Below are positions 37,649-50,100 of a stretch of DNA of 64,000 nucleotides, piece by piece (the first letter of the stretch is position 1; each line of letters begins with the position of its first letter). Below the pieces are notes generated by a model that saw only the letters and a list, made by a program, of their open reading frames with translations, was not told the DNA's origin and did not search any database. The stretch lies in NCBI GenBank assembly GCA_905331475.1, contig CAJNYU010003362.1, positions 70,411 to 134,410 on the forward strand, written 5' to 3'. The position numbers and the translations under genes are program-made. This DNA comes from Rotaria socialis. Lineage: Eukaryota; Rotifera; Eurotatoria; Philodinida; Philodinidae.

Positions 37649-40600
37649 ATGATATCATTTAGATATTTATCAAGTCATAAAACATCAATATATCGTTCTT
37701 ATAATCTACGATCGTTTCAACTTGGACATGATCAATATTCTGTTGTTATACATTTTCTTGATGATACCGAACGAACATTTCATATTGACGTAAGTTGAAG
37801 AGATTTTTGAAATAAAAACAAACACAACTAAATTATGAATATTTTCATTTTCAAGCGTCGTTGTAAAGGCATTGATTTATTAAATGAAGTTTTTGATTAT
37901 TTGGAATTATCAGACGAAAGAAAATATTTTGGTTTACTCATTGAAGATCTAACACAAGATTTTGCCTATCGATGGTTAGATTCAACGAAAACACTGAAAA
38001 AACAATTAAAAACAAATATATTATCGTATCATCTTTATTGTAAAATACGATTCTTTGTTAAAGATCCAGCGAAACAAATCGACGATGAATTTACTAAATA
38101 TTTATGTGTTTTACAAATAAAAAAAGAATTATTAAGTGGTAAACTCTCATGCCAAAGATCAACAGCTGCTATTTTAGCTGGTTACATTATACAAAGTAAA
38201 GCGAATAGAATTAATTTTGCATAGTTTAACAACGATTATCTTCAGGTGAACTTGGTGATTATGATGTAAACAAACATCAAAAACGATATTTAAACGATTT
38301 TCATTTTATACCATTTCAAAATTCAGATTTTGAAAATGAAATTCAAAAATACCATAAACTAAATAGGTAAGACTATTGACACTATCATTTATCAAAGGAA
38401 AGATCCTTATCAACAGTAGCTGATGGATTCAATCTGTCGGACTTTGACGTTTACTATGACATTGACCAGTTCAATATTATATACAAATCTTTGATTTTGT
38501 AAGAATGATTTATTTGCTTGCTCTTTTTATTAGAGGTCAATCGCCAGCTGATGCTGAAAATAATTATCTTCGAGTAGCTAGTTCGTTGGCTATGTATGGC
38601 GTAGAACTACACAAAGCATCTGTTAAAGTAAGAACATCTTTTTTTTTAAATTCGAAATATTTATGTTCGAATGTGAAATTAAATTAGATATCAAATACAA
38701 ATAATAGTTTACACAAGTCTATTATTGAATTACATGTGGGTGTTTGTGCTATTGGAATATCGATTTTTCAAAATTCAATTAAGATTAATACCTTTTCTTG
38801 GTAAGAAAAATTAAATGCCCATGATTTGACAAGAATTTTTTGTTGTTGTTCTATTGGAATATAGGGATCAAATAACAAAAATATCATTTAAAAGACGAAC
38901 ATTCTATGTTCAACTGATTAAAAATCCCGTAAGTATTTAGTTTCATATTACATATAGTGCGAGAATCAATTGCAAATAGAAAACAATTAGTTTTTGTCCA
39001 CAAAGATTTTTCTACTCCGGATAGATTTTTAAAAAAACGATTCATTAGAAATAATGAATAAGTTCGATTGCATTTCTATGGCATTTATATTTGAATATTT
39101 TATTTTATTTTAGAATTCTTCCGATAACAATTCTATTGTATTTACATTACGTAATTATTGTTGTTGTAAATATTTATGGAAATCATGTGTTGATCATCAT
39201 ACATTTTTTCGTTTCACATCCTTGCCAAAAGTCAACATTGTACAATTTATTAATAAATTTCGATTTCGGTTAAAATTTTTCTTTCATTTTAAAAATAAAA
39301 CTTTCGAAATTTTATTTCAGTACGGATATTGTACCAAATGAATTAATAGCAAAACCAAACGAACAGAAACGAAAAAGATTCGAACGGTTCGCTCAAGATT
39401 TTCTCATGTAAATTATTCTCGTCTACTAATTTAGAGTATCAAGCCGAAGAACAATGCGTACAATAGATGGTTCATCAACATTGCCGGCATCTTCCAATCA
39501 TCATAAATTCTTCATAACTAAAGGCGGCAATTTAAAAACAAGTTTGTTTCGCTCATCATCGAATGCATCACTAGGAAAATCGGAACCAATCGTTAATAAA
39601 AAATCATCACTTCAATCAGAACCACCATCAAAGCCTCCACGAGATATTTCATCGATTAATACTATACTTACTGATGAGAATGAATTGAAACTCAAAACTC
39701 CAGTACTAACTCCAAGTGATGATCAAGATAGGTAATTTAAAAAAAAGCTAACGCCTAGCTATATTTCTATGTTGCTCGAAAACAGCTAGGTGAAAGACGA
39801 GAGAAATAATCTCTCGTTCACAATTGATGAAACAATAATCCTTTGATTTAGTAGAATTTAATTTGAAAAGAGCAATAGATGACCTCACTAAAGGCATTTA
39901 TTGACAACGATAACTTTCTTTCTTTAATTTAGTCTACAAATGTCAACTCAAAATCTCCTATTAAACGATTCATCTATTTCTTATGAAACATCATCTTTTG
40001 ATCAACATGTAATCTTAATAAAAATAAAGCCCGATATCGATGGTCGATATGGTTTTAATATTAAAGTATAATCGTTTTTCTAATTCTTATTTAGAACTGA
40101 AATCGATCAATTTGCTTCTTTTTTTAGGGAGGTACAGATAAACAAGCATCAATTATAGTTGCAAAAGTAGTAGCCAATACATCAGCAAGTCGAGCATTAC
40201 TTCATGAAGGTGATACTATCTTAGCAATTAATAATATTGATATTCGAAATTATTCGCATAATGAAGTAAATAAAATAAAATAAAAAAATATAGATTTCGT
40301 TTTTTTTTTTGGAAATATATTTAGATTATAAATATGATTCAAAATTCTCGTGAAAGACATTTGGGCGAATTAGAACTTCTTATAAAACCTTCTGATGAAA
40401 CAAACTTACTAAAAAACTCATTGGAAATAATACGCAATGATATTTCACTCAATCATTTGATTGAACAATATCAAGTAAGATATTATTTCTACCTAATCAA
40501 TTCTTTTGATTTATTTCTAGACACTCGAACGTCAAAAAGATGGTTTTACTTTTGAAATTGCTCGTAGCCAAGATAATTATTATCGTAACCGTTATAAAGA

Positions 40601-41556
40601 TGTATTACCTTATGATCAAACACGTGTTATACTGAAAACAAATTCAGAAAATGATTATATCAATGCAAGTTATATTAATGTAAGAAATTAGAATTTTCTT
40701 TTTGAGTTTCAAAATTTTATTCATATTTTCAGATGCCAATCAATTCAACCGATATCATTAATCGTTATATAGCTACTCAAGGACCATTGCCAATGACATG
40801 CGAACCCTTTTGGCGAATGATATGGGAACAAGAATGTACTTTAATTATAATGTTAACAACTTTATTTGAAAAGTAAGAAACGACTTATGAATGTTTATTT
40901 CGAATGAATATTTTCCTCTTGCTTTTTTTCTAAATTTAGTGGTCGAATTAAATGTCATCAATATTGGCCAAATCTATTAGAAACAATTGATTTTGGTTCG
41001 TTTACAATTCGATGTAGTCGTGAAACGAATGAAAATGAATTTATCTATCGCGAACTTATAATTTTAAATAAGAAACAAAATCTAGAAAGGATTATTTATC
41101 AAATACAATATGAAACGTGGCCGGATCATGATGTACCGAATAATTATGCTTCGTTTGTTGACTTCGTATTAGAAATTCGAGAATTAAGAAAAATGAATAA
41201 ACAAATTCCAATTCTGGTTCATTGCAGGTAGAATTTCGATTGGAATTTCAATGAGAGTTTTATGTTATTTATTTAGTGCTGGTATTGGTAGAACAGGTGT
41301 GCTAATATTAATGGAAACTGTCCTATGTCTAATTGAAGCAAATCAAGCAATATCTCCGCTGAATATTGTTCGACAAATGCGGGAACAACGTTTAGGAATG
41401 ATTCAAACAGCTGTAAAAAACAATTGAATTTATTGAAAGATTTATAAACAAAAAACTTTTTTTTTCAAATTTTAAATTTAGAGTCAATATCAATTTGCGT
41501 GTGAAGCAATACTCTATGCATACGATCATGGATTGATAGAAGTCAACAACAATTAA
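37649..41556 (+). CDS. PTPN4: FERM-PDZ tyrosine phosphatase (PTPN3/PTPN4 type)
   Basis: Seventeen exons, ends at 37789, 38195, 38366, 38627, 38800, 38928, 39268, 39407, 39731, 40065, 40265, 40474, 40679, 40872, 41227, 41412 and 41556, sum to 877 codons; human PTPN4 is of similar size. FERM: residues about 10-320, with the GDYDVNKHQ block and [24 protein letters not shown]-adjacent region and a Ser-rich linker follow (exon 39435-39731). PDZ (exons 39933-40474) has YGFNIK|GGTD as carboxylate loop. The catalytic PTP domain shows [14 protein letters not shown] (pTyr loop), [18 protein letters not shown] (WPD acid loop), [10 protein letters not shown] (P-loop with catalytic Cys) and [12 protein letters not shown] (Q loop). 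All catalytic residues are present. The family acts at the submembrane cortex on phosphotyrosine substrates through FERM and PDZ targeting. Start: first in-frame ATG in a context matching the family N-terminus. AATAAA at about 41672. Confidence 0.92.
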
Positions 41557-41915
41557 TTGACGATTTCCTTGGTTCTTTTACTTTTGCCTGTCAGATACGT
41601 TAAAACTATGTGCTCAGCTAGAATTCAAACTTCTTATAACAGTGCCTTGTCGAACGAAAGTTTTTGTTTTTAATAAAATGTATTCATCATGTTTTTGTAA
41701 TTGAATTATGTGATTTTTCTTTTTGTTTTGAATTAATAATAATAATAATAATAATAATATATAGAAAATAAGAGAACGATGACTTTATGAAATCGTGATA
41801 TATTTTTGAGACTGCGATTTATAAAATAAACAACTATGTTATTCAATGATTTTGATTTTAGATGTGAGCATGAATTGATCAAAAAAAGTTTATTATTGCT
41901 CACTTTTATTATTTC
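41557..41915. other. PTPN4-DNAJC30 spacer with (AAT)n
   Basis: Contains a poly(A) signal near 41672, an (AAT)n microsatellite at about 41734-41759, and a splice-acceptor-like TGATTTTGATTTTAG ending at 41861, 55 bp before the DNAJC30 start. Confidence 0.7.
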
Positions 41916-42806
41916 ATGTCTAGTTATATTACTCGGTCTGTTGCCGGTTCTGTCAAACATCCCGGTACATCATTTTCTTGCTATTGCCTAATTCATCGAC
42001 GTTTTTATGCGGATCAAAAAGCAATAAATCATTATGATGCACTTGGCATTGCTTCGAATGCTTCTAAGAAAGATATAAAAGCAGCTTTTTACAGTTTATC
42101 AAAAAAACATCATCCGGATGTCAATCCTCAAGATAAAAATGCTGCACAGAAATTTAGTACCATAGCAAATGCTTATGATATATTAAGTGATCCAGTTAAA
42201 CGACAAGATTATGACAATCAACTATCATCTCAAAAGTCGTCATCTGATCCCTATGTTACCTATGATCGAACAAGTACTTATGCACAACGAGCTCGTGCTC
42301 ACCGTCCTTCATCATGGAAACCACCACAACCGCCATCGTCGAGTAATTCAAATGGAGGTTTTCCAGGAGCAGAAGGCGCATTTGGTAGCAGCCGCAGTAC
42401 GAACTCTGGAACATTTGATAAACAATTTTATGATAGTGCATTCGGTCGATATCGTGGTCCAACGCCAAGTGGACGCTCGAATATATATGATTTTGATGAG
42501 TTTTATCGTGTTCATTATGCGGATTTTAAATTTTGGGGTAGTTCAAGAAAAGAAGCACAAGAAAGAATGCGACGTCAACGACAACACGAAGAAAATCAAC
42601 GTCAAGAAAAAGAAAATCGTAGTACTGTATCAAAAGTATCTTCATTAGCTATTTGGATTGGTCTTGGACTATTTCTTATAGTTGTATCAAGTGCATTACA
42701 TGATATGCATTTTCAACAACCTGTAGATGAACTTCGTACGAAATTTTATATTATTCCGAAGAAGTCGAAAAATCAATCGTTCGACGAATCGTCATCTAAA
42801 TCTTAA
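41916..42806 (+). CDS. DNAJC30: DNAJC30-like mitochondrial J-domain protein
   Basis: An intronless 296-residue protein. The N-terminal 30 residues are basic/hydroxylated and free of acidic residues (MSSYITRSVAGSVKHPG), as in mitochondrial presequences. The J domain spans residues about 38-102: HYDALGIASNASKKDIKAAF, the HPD motif at 66-68 in KKHHPDVNP, and FSTIANAYDILSDPVKRQDYD. A Gly/Ser/Pro-rich linker follows, then the DNAJC30 hallmark IYDFDEFYRVHYADF, a charged coil (RKEAQERMRRQRQHEENQR), and one transmembrane segment near residues 246-265 (AIWIGLGLFLIVVSSAL). In mammals DNAJC30 is an inner-membrane protein linked to ATP synthase and complex I subunit turnover. The C-tail past the membrane segment is longer than in the human protein. 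Confidence 0.85.
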   Translation: MSSYITRSVAGSVKHPGTSFSCYCLIHRRFYADQKAINHYDALGIASNASKKDIKAAFYSLSKKHHPDVNPQDKNAAQKFSTIANAYDILSDPVKRQDYDNQLSSQKSSSDPYVTYDRTSTYAQRARAHRPSSWKPPQPPSSSNSNGGFPGAEGAFGSSRSTNSGTFDKQFYDSAFGRYRGPTPSGRSNIYDFDEFYRVHYADFKFWGSSRKEAQERMRRQRQHEENQRQEKENRSTVSKVSSLAIWIGLGLFLIVVSSALHDMHFQQPVDELRTKFYIIPKKSKNQSFDESSSKS

Positions 42807-43177
42807 TATACATACGTATGTTTTGTTTTCCTCTGTATTGAATAATATTAACTTGTAACTTATTTTTGTATTCGTGATGAAATAAATGAACTACCTGATC
42901 TATTTTCTTGTTTATCTAAGTGAAAACTTTTCCTTCTAACTAATTTTTTTCCCTCTTACTAAGACTCTGATTGATCGACATAGATTAAATGAGCATCATT
43001 GACACTGATATTCAATATTGTTGGATTTACATGAGCTGCAAAATTCATACAGTTCTCATGTAATTAGACAACCTTATGTTTTCTAGTGTTCCTTGAATTT
43101 ATGACAAAAATACTTAACTATGAGTCCAGCCCCTATGAGATTACAAGGACGATATTTTATTTTATATATTTCACGAC
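42807..43177. other. Intergenic, DNAJC30 3' flank
   Basis: An AATAAA is present near 42880. No gene seen. The last eight bases, TTCACGAC (43170-43177), are the left target duplication of the next element. Confidence 0.6.
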
Positions 43178-44011
43178 TAGAGATGCGCGGGACCAGGTTT
43201 TTCTTGGTTCCGGTCCCGGTCTAGTCCCGATCGTATTACGGATGAATATACTATTTTCTTGGCTCCGGTCCAGATCCGGCAGATTTTTTTCAAACGGTCC
43301 CAGTTCCGGTAACTTTTCAGCGGTCCCGAAAGCCCGGTCCCGGTGGCTTTTTTAACTATAAAGATTTTATGGCTAACGAGTTCGGCTTAATATCATCTGA
43401 GTATAAGCGACATCTAACAATTATTAGAGCAACTGTTATTTCAAAAATTTCTTATAATCGTATCAGTGAAAAGGATGATTAATATCATTTAACCCGTGGT
43501 TGCTTTGTTTTAAATTCTTTATTCTCAATTCAATCGATAAAGGATCCTTGTCACATTTAATTCTTATCAATGTCTATTTCCACAACTAAAACATTTTTCG
43601 ATAAACAAGAAGTGGAAGATTTGTATAGGAAAGTACGTGACTTTGAGTTGCTTATTTATTTATTTTTGATATTTCCGCTTTTTATTTTCGTTTATGTCGT
43701 TTTGCTTTATGCTATGTACATTTTTGTATTACTTGATATTAGTATGAAAATAATAAATTAATTTATGATGTACGGAAAATTCAATTTAAAAAAATGGGAA
43801 CGTTAAAAATATCACAGATTTCAATTGCGGCCACGGCTCCGGTCATGGACCCGGTTAAATTTGGATTTTCAGCCCCGGTCCTTCTAAAATTTTAGATTTT
43901 TCGGTCCCGGTCCCGGCCGCAGCCCCGGTAAAGCTCTATTTATTGGCTCCGGCTCCGGCTACGGGTACCGGATACCGGGTTCGGAACCGGAGCTGGTCCC
44001 GCACATCTCTA
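43178..44011. mobile_element. hAT-type non-autonomous element with CCGG/GGTCCC-rich ends
   Basis: An 834-bp element. It begins TAGAGATGCGCGGGACCAG and ends with the inverse, CTGGTCCCGCACATCTCTA, differing at one position. Flanks TTCACGAC (43170-43177) and TTCACGGC (44012-44019) form an 8-bp target duplication with one mismatch; 8-bp duplications and TAGAG-type ends are hAT features. The outer 170-200 bp on each side are packed with degenerate GGTCCCGGT/CCGGTCCCGG words, while the centre is AT-rich. No transposase frame is present; a 63-codon frame at 43570 is not recognised. Confidence 0.88.
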
Positions 44012-44019
44012 TTCACGGC

Positions 44020-44356
44020 GTATGTAATTCGCCGTTCTTTTGCTTAATTATAAGCAGATGGAATAAAAAAAACATAACTTTTGTGTTATGAAGATCCTCG
44101 ATATTCTCATTTAGGATTATTTTCAATTATTATATCCAAATTTGTTTTTGTATAATTTTTATGAGCGCATATGACTTCATCTATATGTTGATTGCTTCAG
44201 TTCGAAGTCATGTTCATCGGCACACGATAACCTTTACGTATGAATGATTGTCTCATGTTAGTAAAAAAAGAGAGAGACCAAAAGAAATATCGATTCTATG
44301 ACCTTTCGATCCCCTTTGGGATATGAGTTAATTCAATGCTTATTTTTTTCATCTAA
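44020..44356. other. Intergenic, NEPRO upstream region
   Basis: No gene seen. This short spacer should hold the promoter of the NEPRO-like gene if it has its own. Confidence 0.55.
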
Positions 44357-44956
44357 ATGAATTCTAGATTTATTATGGTGAAAACAAATAAAACTCAAAG
44401 TATTCTATATAGTCTTGATGAACTACGTCCGATACGATCATCTGTTGATCAATGCCGTACTCATCTAATGAAATTTATAGAACAATATAAATCCATGAAT
44501 GTGTTAGATGTTGAAACACGCTTATTAAATCGTTGTGTATATAAAAATTGGAATGCCCGTCGTGCCGAACTTGGCATTCAAGCAAGCCGACGAACTGTTC
44601 GTTTACTTGAACAATTTCTATCGAAACGTGAACAACATCTTGAACAGATTCTCTCTGAATTCAAACCCGATCATGTTGAAATTCGTCTGCCATCACGTGG
44701 CACGCTCAATCAATTGCTTAATAGTCTAGAAGAATCATCACTTTTATTATCAAAAGTGAAACGTTTCTCGAAAGTAACTGTTGATCGATTAAGAGTTGAA
44801 TGTAATCGAGCAAATTATGTTCATTATAATATATTAATGATGTCTCTTTGTTCAAGAATTTATTTCTTAGTTGTTGCTCTTGAAAAAAGCCAAAAAGAAT
44901 TTTGTTTTAATGTTAAAAAATCAATTAAAATATTCAAAAAGAAAACTAAAGAATAA
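44357..44956 (+). CDS. NEPRO: NEPRO-like nucleolar protein, short form
   Basis: A single-exon frame of 199 residues (an alternative ATG lies at 44375). It matches the N-terminal domain of NEPRO (nucleolus and neural progenitor protein). Shared features are LDVETRLLNRCVYKNWNARR early on, a helical RRTVRLLEQFL block, a PSRGTLNQLLNSLEESSLLL segment, and the VHYNILMMSLCSRIYFLVVAL helix near residue 155-175. Vertebrate NEPRO acts in the nucleolus, in ribosome-RNA processing and early development. Here the long basic C-terminal half is absent: the frame ends in a lysine-rich tail (KKSIKIFKKKTKE) and TAA. It may be a truly short homologue, or the remainder may be lost. The next gene's start lies only 20 bp beyond the stop. 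Confidence 0.7.
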   Translation: MNSRFIMVKTNKTQSILYSLDELRPIRSSVDQCRTHLMKFIEQYKSMNVLDVETRLLNRCVYKNWNARRAELGIQASRRTVRLLEQFLSKREQHLEQILSEFKPDHVEIRLPSRGTLNQLLNSLEESSLLLSKVKRFSKVTVDRLRVECNRANYVHYNILMMSLCSRIYFLVVALEKSQKEFCFNVKKSIKIFKKKTKE

Positions 44957-44976
44957 AACGATTCGTTACATTTCAG
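44957..44976 (+). promoter_or_regulatory. Intercistronic splice acceptor directly before AADAT ATG
   Basis: The 20 bp between the NEPRO stop and the AADAT ATG end in TTACATTTCAG, a strong 3' splice site abutting the start codon. With no room for a promoter or a poly(A) site, it could be a spliced-leader trans-splice acceptor of a two-gene transcript, or a cis acceptor from an upstream 5' exon. Confidence 0.55.
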
Positions 44977-47183
44977 ATGCCAGTATATCTTGATTACGCT
45001 CGTTTTTTAAGTAAAGCTGCCACGCGCCGACAACCAAGTGCTATTCGTGAAGCTAGTAAACATTCATTTATTATTCTATCTACAATTGAATTCATTTAAA
45101 TATTCATTGTTTTAGCCCAATTATTTGCACGATCGCCACCGACAACTATTAGTTTCGCATCAGGAAGTCCTAACACATCATTATTTCCTTTTAAAGAAGC
45201 AACAATTACTCTAATGTAAATTTCACTTTTTCTATTTTTGCTAGCTGTAAAAACGATTCAACTAACAATTTGTTTTTTTTTCTGTCTAGAGATGGCACAA
45301 ATATTCAATTGGATCCTTCGGCCATGTCGAAAGCATTGCAATATTTGCCTACACCTGGGTTTGTATTTTTTAGTATATATATTGATAGTTTTCCCCGCAT
45401 GATTCATTAGTCTGGTTGATTATTAGACAAGCAGATTTATTAGACTGGTTAAAAAAATTACAAAATCGTTATCATTCTCCACGGGATTTTAAACGATATG
45501 ATTTATGTATAACAAATGGCTCAATGGAAGGATTAGGCAAAGTTTTTGAACTGGTACTCAACCCTGGAGATTCAATTTTAGTTGATTCGCCTTGCTATTC
45601 AGGATCTTTAGATTTTGTAAATTGTTCAAAAACACATAGTGTCAATTATTTTTTTCTATGCATTGATCTTTATCCTTAGCTTCGTGGCTTTGGTGCTGAC
45701 ATTGTTAGTATTGATACAGATTCCAATGGTATGAATGATAAGCACTTGAATGAAATTCTTTCGAATTGGCCAGAGACAAAAACGTTTCCTAAAGCTCTCT
45801 ATACGATTCCGAATGGTTCAAATCCAACAGGAGCATCAATGAATTTCGAACGAAGAAAAACTATATATGAGGTTAAAAATATAGAAGAGAAATTTTATTT
45901 TGGTAAAATTTTAATTTATTTAGATTGCTAAAAAATATGATCTTTTAATTATTGAAGATGATCCATATTATTTCTTACAATTTACAGTAAATAATTCAAT
46001 AAATAATAAGAAATAGTTCTTCATAGAAAATAATTATAGAAACCAGAGCCATCATTTTTATCAATGGATATTGATGGTCGTGTCATTCGACTTGATTCCA
46101 TGTCGAAAGTTCTATCAGCGGGGTAAGCGATTAAGTTCATTGGAGAGGAACAAAACAACAGCAAAATAATTTAATTTTTATGTTAGAATGCGTCTTGGTT
46201 TTGTTACTGCGCCCGTACCATTATGGCAAAAATTAGTTTATCATCAACAAGTAACAAGTATGCATGCAAGTTCGCTTTCACAAGTAAATGTTTTAATGAT
46301 CAATCACAAAGAAATTCCTAATCAAATTTTTCTCATTAGATGGTAGCATTGAAATTATTCGAAAAGTGGAATCTATCGGGATTCGATGAACACACACAAC
46401 GGTAGTAATCATTGAAAGTTTCTTTTGCTTTTTCAATTTAAACATTTTATAGAATTGCAAAATTTTATGAAAACCAGAAAACATTAATGGTTGACGCTAT
46501 CAGTAAACATTTGAAAGGTATGTTTAACTAAAACATTTTCTAATAAAATTATGAAGTACCTTTTCGATTGTCTTAGAAAAGAAAATTCAATTAGAAGTTT
46601 TGAATCTTTTTTTAAATTCTCAATCTAGTATTTTTAGTAAAGAAGATTTTGAAGTATGTTAATATGAATCCATTATGGATGAATGTCAAGTGATACAAGA
46701 TGACATTTGTCCCACACAATCAAGCACACATTTTTATAAGATGACCTTTTCATGATTTTTTTAATTGTTTAGCTAAGAAGTTTTTCTTGTCTAAAAATAT
46801 TTTCTTTATACGAGTTAGTCTAGTGTTATTGTATTCAGCTTAAAGTAATTAAGAATAATACATATTTAGATATGGTCACATTCAATGAGCCAACAGCTGG
46901 TATGTTTATATGGATAAAAATTCTTGGTATTCAAGATACAAGAAAATTAATCTATGAGAAAGCTCTTGCAAAGGAAGTATTACTTTTGCCTGGCAGTGCT
47001 TTTTTTGTTGATCAATCAAAATCTTATCCATTTGTGCGCGTTTCTTATTCACTGTGTACACCGGAACAAATGGAAACAGTAAAGCGATTTATTATTATTA
47101 TCTATTGATAAATTGATTGTGATTTTTTTTTATAGGGTATGACACGTTTTGGTAAAGTTCTTCGCGAAGAACTTGCTTGCTAA
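44977..47183 (+). CDS. AADAT: Kynurenine/alpha-aminoadipate aminotransferase
   Basis: Twelve exons (44977-45055, 45116-45215, 45290-45358, 45427-45616, 45680-45871, 45924-45986, 46040-46122, 46187-46283, 46340-46401, 46453-46517, 46870-47078, 47136-47183) give 418 residues, close to the human length of 425. It is a fold-type I PLP enzyme that transaminates alpha-aminoadipate (lysine breakdown) and kynurenine (to kynurenic acid), mitochondrial in mammals. Visible marks: DYARFLSKAATRR start, TNGSMEGLGKVFE (phosphate loop), TIPNGSNPTGAS, IIEDDPYYFLQF (the Asp that pairs the PLP ring nitrogen), DSMSKVLSAG|MRLGF with the Schiff-base Lys and phosphate-binding Arg, and EPTAGMFIWIKILGI near the C-terminus. 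Introns are 48-75 bp except 46518-46869. The start is fixed by the acceptor abutting the ATG. The N-terminus is not strikingly presequence-like. Confidence 0.92.
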
Positions 47184-50100
47184 CAGGCAAAATACGGATG
47201 GTTATATTATCGAAAAAACAAAATTGTGATTGATTTTTTTCCTGCGCTGAATGATTATAAATCTGATTAAAAGAATTTAAAAGAATGAAAATAACATACA
47301 ACTAATTCTCAAAATCAATTATTTTGTCTGAACATAACGTGTATTAAAATAGAATATATGATAGATCTCAGACACAGTGCTGATAGAAACAACAAAACAC
47401 TCATAAGTATGTCAATACGTATAATCAATGTTTTTTCACGTATCAAACGCTCTTTTTTTCTCATTGAGTATGTCATCTTGAGACACTTGATATTTATACA
47501 GGTGCCGTATGATTGACAAGCAACAGCATAGACCAAATCAGCAAAGACTTCGATCGATGGCAATATAAACATTTGCAAAAGAGAAAGAGAAAAAGAAAAA
47601 AAAGATGAGTGTATGTCAAATGCGATCATTGTACTTCTGTGAAAATTAACGATCACAGTATCCTAGTGTGATACAAGGGGAAATATTTGGTAAATTGTCA
47701 GTTTTACTGAAACAAAATTGGAGATTCAATTCTATGGGATAATTTCTCGTTTTAATTCGGTTCGGTTACGTTTAATAAATTAAGAAGATGGCATCACCTT
47801 TTCATTAACTTGGTCATTAGTCATTGAAAAAGTTCACTTGCGAAGAGTTACTGATGGAATAGGATTGATCTAATTGTTCGGCTCAAGTTGAGCCAATGAC
47901 GTGTCTATCAACAATAACTGATAGGGTGTACATTTAATTCGAACAAGACAAGGACACCAAACAACTATGAATATACAATCTACAAACAAACATCGTAATG
48001 CACTTCTACTTAGTTATTAAAGAATTGCAGTTCGCAATGCAACGAGACCGAGCCGTAAACGGCAAATTTGTTAAAAAGTCAAAATATGCAATTTAGCCTT
48101 TTCTTCTTACAAGTGTAACGTGCTCCTATTTTATAACTAACTGCCGATCGCTTTTATGTTTCTCTTGCCATTCTTAGTCATACAAGTTCTTCTCTTCTAT
48201 ATATTCAATATAATTATGAATCATTGTAATTGATTATGTTAGAACCGAATTAAGATGAAACTCAATGGTGACATCGTCGCGTAATACCGAAACGGAAAGC
48301 GATCGAATAGCGAGGCGTGAAAACAGCTTTATTTATTCAAATAGAAGTCACTTTTGATCGATCATAACTTAACTATAACACTTCGAATTTTATTGTACCT
48401 ATTATTTCATATATTTTTCTAAGTTTTGCTCGTTCATCATTATGTTGATTGAGACACATGACATTGAATACGAATGAATGAATTTCATTCAGGTATTTTG
48501 AATTGTCGTGTATTTTGCTGTTCTTCTTCTTCCTCTTCATCATCTGAATTTATTACTTGGAAAAAAAGAGAAAAGTCAAATATTAAGAAAATGATAGAAC
48601 AGAAAGAAAACGCTTATCCACTAGTTTTCAATGAATTCCACGCAAATACTTGTGCTAACAACAACAAGACGGGAAATAGAAAGAACAAAAATAATGATGA
48701 AGCGTCAGCGATATAGTTAACGAGGTAAGAAAAAAGAATTGTATGACAATTGTCGACACACATATTAAAAACAACTTCTGGTTTTACCACTTGATTATGT
48801 TATTTTTATGGTTTTTTTTCTAATTTTTTATTTTCCAAAAACAACATTTGAAATAGCTTGTTTTTATACGGTTTGACAGAAAATTAATTATTCAATGGAA
48901 TCATTTAGTTTTCATTTTGTTTATCTAATATCCGGTCTAAAAATAGAATAAATTGTTTAAGACAGTTGCATAAATAGTTGTTTTCAGCTAGTTTTCCAGT
49001 CATTTCTTAGTTATTTTTGACTATTGGTTACGATCTATCAGACAAGAAAATTTCTTCTCGTGCCCATAAAGATAAATAGAATATCTTATTATTCTATGAA
49101 ATTGTATGTAGCATTTCTTTATTTGCTCCTTAAGATTAAATCGTGCTATTGACAATGACTATCTGAAAGTGTTTCACGTCAATTGACTTTTTCATCTTAA
49201 TTTCGTCTCGTTCATTTTTTCCCTTTCACAAGAAAAATCTTACTCTAGAATTTTTTTTCGTATCGAGTGATGATACTTGGGGAGTGTGCTGATTTCTCTA
49301 TTGGCTTCGATTCTTTTAGTCTAATTTACATCAAATCGTACTGGTGAGATGTTTATTAAAAGTATGATGAAGTGGTTTTCATCATTATCTATGTGTGACG
49401 CTTGACGTGACAAATTTTTTTTAATTTTTTTGAAATCAAATAAAATTCTTTTTTTTTAAATTTCTCGCAAAACATAGACAACTGTTCATGTGGCTAAATC
49501 ATGGTCTATAACTCATATAATATCATGAAAAACAATGTACGATAAACAAAAAAATTAAAAATTAAAATTCTTTTATTCAATAAAGTAACACGGGTTGCAT
49601 CCCAACAGATCAAAATATGATGTAAAGAAAGAAAAAATATTCTAATCGACTTGTGTGCTTGACAATTCGGCTTAAATTGTAGACTGCCTAAAATAAATCT
49701 AGCCTTTGCTAACAACAAGTAAAGTCTACATATAATTGAAAGAGACAGTTCACTTTTTGTGCCACGCAAAGAAAAAAAAACGGATGTGCCGTAATCAATG
49801 ATAGTTATTATATATATTTTTTCTTTTTTTGAGAATAGTATTACTGACATGTAACTTGAGATCTTGATCCTTATAGTCATATTCAGAAATTTTAAAATAT
49901 AAGAAGAAAAGAAACGAAAAAATAAACAAATAAAATTTTATTATTAAAAACTTGACAGATAAAAAGTAAAAATAGAAACTAAAGTGAAGGTGAATTTCTC
50001 TTGTCAAGTGTGATCGAACTCAATAATGATTGATTCCCACTGATTCTCTCATCGGATTGATGATCCTACGTAAATACGTATGTAAACAAATAAAATTAAA

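Noticed and set aside
42187..42648. 153-codon frame overlapping DNAJC30
   Set aside because: It is an out-of-frame shadow of the J-protein, which has clear HPD and C-terminal motifs in the main frame.
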